Shown piece by piece: positions 62,684 to 64,000 of a stretch of 64,000 nt of DNA (its first letter is position 1; each line of letters begins with the position of its first letter). Source of the DNA: Sedimentisphaera salicampi (GTDB lineage: Bacteria > Planctomycetota > Phycisphaerae > Sedimentisphaerales > Sedimentisphaeraceae). The notes below the pieces were generated by a model. That model made no database searches. It was not told the DNA's origin and was given only the letters and a program-made list of their open reading frames with translations. Location: assembly GCF_002117005.1 (NCBI RefSeq), contig NZ_CP021023.1, positions 2,838,995 through 2,902,994 on the forward strand, given 5' to 3'. The translations under genes were made by a program, and so were the position numbers.

Positions 62684-64000
62684 ATGCTGAAAAAAATGAA
62701 ATCGTTAATCTTTTTGTGTTCAGTTCTCGCTGCGGCGGGCGTCTGGGCTGGGGATATTGTCCCGGGCTTTGATGATGCCGACGCTCTTTGCGACTACACT
62801 GCTGCCAGAGATGGTCAGACAAGCGACCCCGTAAATATCGACCCGGGCAGTCAGATTACCTTTGCAGCACGCTTCACACCAGCAGCTATTGATGTTAGCG
62901 ACCCTGCTAACCCAGTAGTTGTTCTTGAAGTAGGCGGTACAACGTTCGGAAGCGGGTTCTACATCTGCAACGGAACCCTCGTTTACGCACTAAAGACAGG
63001 CGCAGGAGGCACTCCCCAGACAGGGCTTGAAGACCTTGATTTGGGAGACAGTGCCGCATCTGTTATTCTCGGCGAGCTTCAAGCCGAGGAGCAGGTGGAG
63101 GTGTTCCTCTCTCTCGACCTTTCAACAGGGAAAGTTGCATACAGCATCAACGGTGATTATGCAGTTAAGAAATTCATCAACCACCCCGGCCAGACCAATC
63201 TGACAGGCAACAATTCCGTTGCATTCCTCGGTGCTGGCGGCTTAAATTCCGGACATATGGGCGGATTAACAGGAGGAGACAACGGCCAAATGGATCTTCT
63301 CAATGCCGACCATATCTTCAGTATGCAGGGTGTTGAAGGGGCTGATATCCGCGGGCAGATATTTAATGATGTATTCGATGATTCCTACATCCCGCACGAC
63401 CCGAATCCTGCCTCAGGTGCGGTAAATGTTGACCCAAGCTCAACAACAAGCCTTTCTTTCTACACAGCAGAAGACCTCGCAAACCCGGGCGCTCAGAATC
63501 CTGATGTAACTGCACATTTTGTTACCTTCTATGAAGGCGCAGACGGCGAGCCGAATATGGATCAGATTATCTCTGAAGACACAATCGCAGCCGGCGCAGA
63601 TCCCATCAGCTTCCCGTATTCATTCCAGAGAGGCGATGAGGTGTTCTGGCAGATTGAAGAGCAGATTAACGGGGCGGCCAAGGGCAGCGAAGAAAACATC
63701 AAAGGCCCAGTTTGGTCTTTCAAGGCTCTTAAAACGATTCCCTCGTTTTTAGACCAGCCCGAAGATCAGCTCGTGTTTGAAGATGAGGATGCAGAGTTTG
63801 TATGCGGGATCAATTCCGGCGAGCCGATTTCAACCCTGAACTGGTATAAGGTTGGCGAACCTGACGTTGTAGTTGATGATTCCGATCCGGACATCACAAT
63901 CACAACCGTTCAGGACGGTGAAGACTATACTTCAACGCTCACAATCACAAACCTCGAAATGGCAGACGAAGGCCAGTATTATTGTCAGGCAGAAAACATA
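62684..64000 (+). CDS. Exported protein with Ig-like domain, 3' end beyond the window
   Basis: The frame is open from ATG 62684 (GGAGG 8 bases upstream) to the window edge, 439 codons. A signal peptide spans about 1-22 (LIFLCSVLAAAGVWA). Two related beta-rich segments follow, each starting with a DPGS/DPSS-type turn before a TFAARF or LSFYTAE strand. From about residue 365 an Ig fold appears: DEDAEFVCGI, LNWYKV, and the diagnostic LTITNLEMADEGQYYCQAENI with Cys-Trp-(DxGxYxC). Ig-like domains in planctomycete exported proteins usually precede LamG or PEP-CTERM ends, which cannot be seen here. An adhesion or matrix role is possible. Confidence 0.8.
   Translation, partial: MLKKMKSLIFLCSVLAAAGVWAGDIVPGFDDADALCDYTAARDGQTSDPVNIDPGSQITFAARFTPAAIDVSDPANPVVVLEVGGTTFGSGFYICNGTLVYALKTGAGGTPQTGLEDLDLGDSAASVILGELQAEEQVEVFLSLDLSTGKVAYSINGDYAVKKFINHPGQTNLTGNNSVAFLGAGGLNSGHMGGLTGGDNGQMDLLNADHIFSMQGVEGADIRGQIFNDVFDDSYIPHDPNPASGAVNVDPSSTTSLSFYTAEDLANPGAQNPDVTAHFVTFYEGADGEPNMDQIISEDTIAAGADPISFPYSFQRGDEVFWQIEEQINGAAKGSEENIKGPVWSFKALKTIPSFLDQPEDQLVFEDEDAEFVCGINSGEPISTLNWYKVGEPDVVVDDSDPDITITTVQDGEDYTSTLTITNLEMADEGQYYCQAENI

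Overview
The window looks like chromosome from a Planctomycetota bacterium, most likely class Phycisphaerae (Sedimentisphaera-like). This is inferred from gene content, not from a marker-gene search. The pointers are a DUF1549/DUF1553 + DUF1501 + PPC-domain cluster, Tat-exported sulfatases, a PEP-CTERM protein, a pseudopilin with the H-X9-DG type C-terminus, an Ig-like-domain exported protein, a helix-turn-helix/acidic/two-TM protein, and a B12-dependent ribonucleotide reductase. The set of secreted GH2, GH30 and GH3 enzymes and a sulfatase suggests a polysaccharide degrader. No defence system, CRISPR array or biosynthetic cluster is visible.

Layout. 1-8.2 kb is housekeeping: the tail of an M3 oligoendopeptidase, panD-lgt-rhomboid (minus), rpsT and rpmA (plus), a sugar-kinase-like phosphotransferase, then gpmI-mutL (minus). 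8.6-15.0 kb is a four-gene plus-strand run (DUF1549/1553, DUF1501, PPC, RidA-like). 15.0-18.6 kb is a non-coding, repeat-rich island. It holds an intact IS1634-family element (15635-17506) that is flanked on both sides, with no gap, by an identical 355-bp direct repeat; I read this as a very long target-site duplication. 18.4-21.6 kb holds nrdJ (class II RNR) behind what look like NrdR boxes spaced three helical turns apart. 21.6-24.1 kb holds tRNA-Met and tRNA-Glu, a possible integrative-element scar, an IS30-family transposase and a strong unexplained double hairpin. 24.1-31.1 kb holds a pseudopilin, murA-rnhA, a secreted GH2 beta-galactosidase and a PEP-CTERM protein.

31.5-33.4 kb is a complete-looking group II intron with its reverse transcriptase, sitting about 50 bp upstream of a GT-C type glycosyltransferase gene that is followed by a methyltransferase. 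36.2-40.5 kb holds a Tat sulfatase, an HTH/acidic/two-TM protein and an OmpA-like lipoprotein. 40.6-46.8 kb is a minus-strand envelope and lipid run (plsY, ACT-domain malic enzyme, CPBP protease, AsmA/TamB-like). 47.1-51.1 kb holds a GH30 and a GH3 hydrolase. 51.1-61.0 kb is minus strand: a UbiA-type prenyltransferase, aspS, rho with a long lysine-rich N-terminus, coaE, and a compact Bat operon (VWA, TPR, BatD, BatE) whose genes overlap or nearly touch. 61.2-62.2 kb is an unknown small exported basic protein. From 62.7 kb to the edge runs an Ig-like-domain exported protein that continues beyond the window.

The strongest observations are the IS1634-type insertion with a 355-bp direct repeat and the NrdR-box array of nrdJ. 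I did not find a clearly new multi-gene system. The best candidates for undescribed biology are the HTH-membrane protein/OmpA lipoprotein pair, the CPHC-containing basic exported protein divergent from the Bat operon, and the structured non-coding segment near 23.8 kb.
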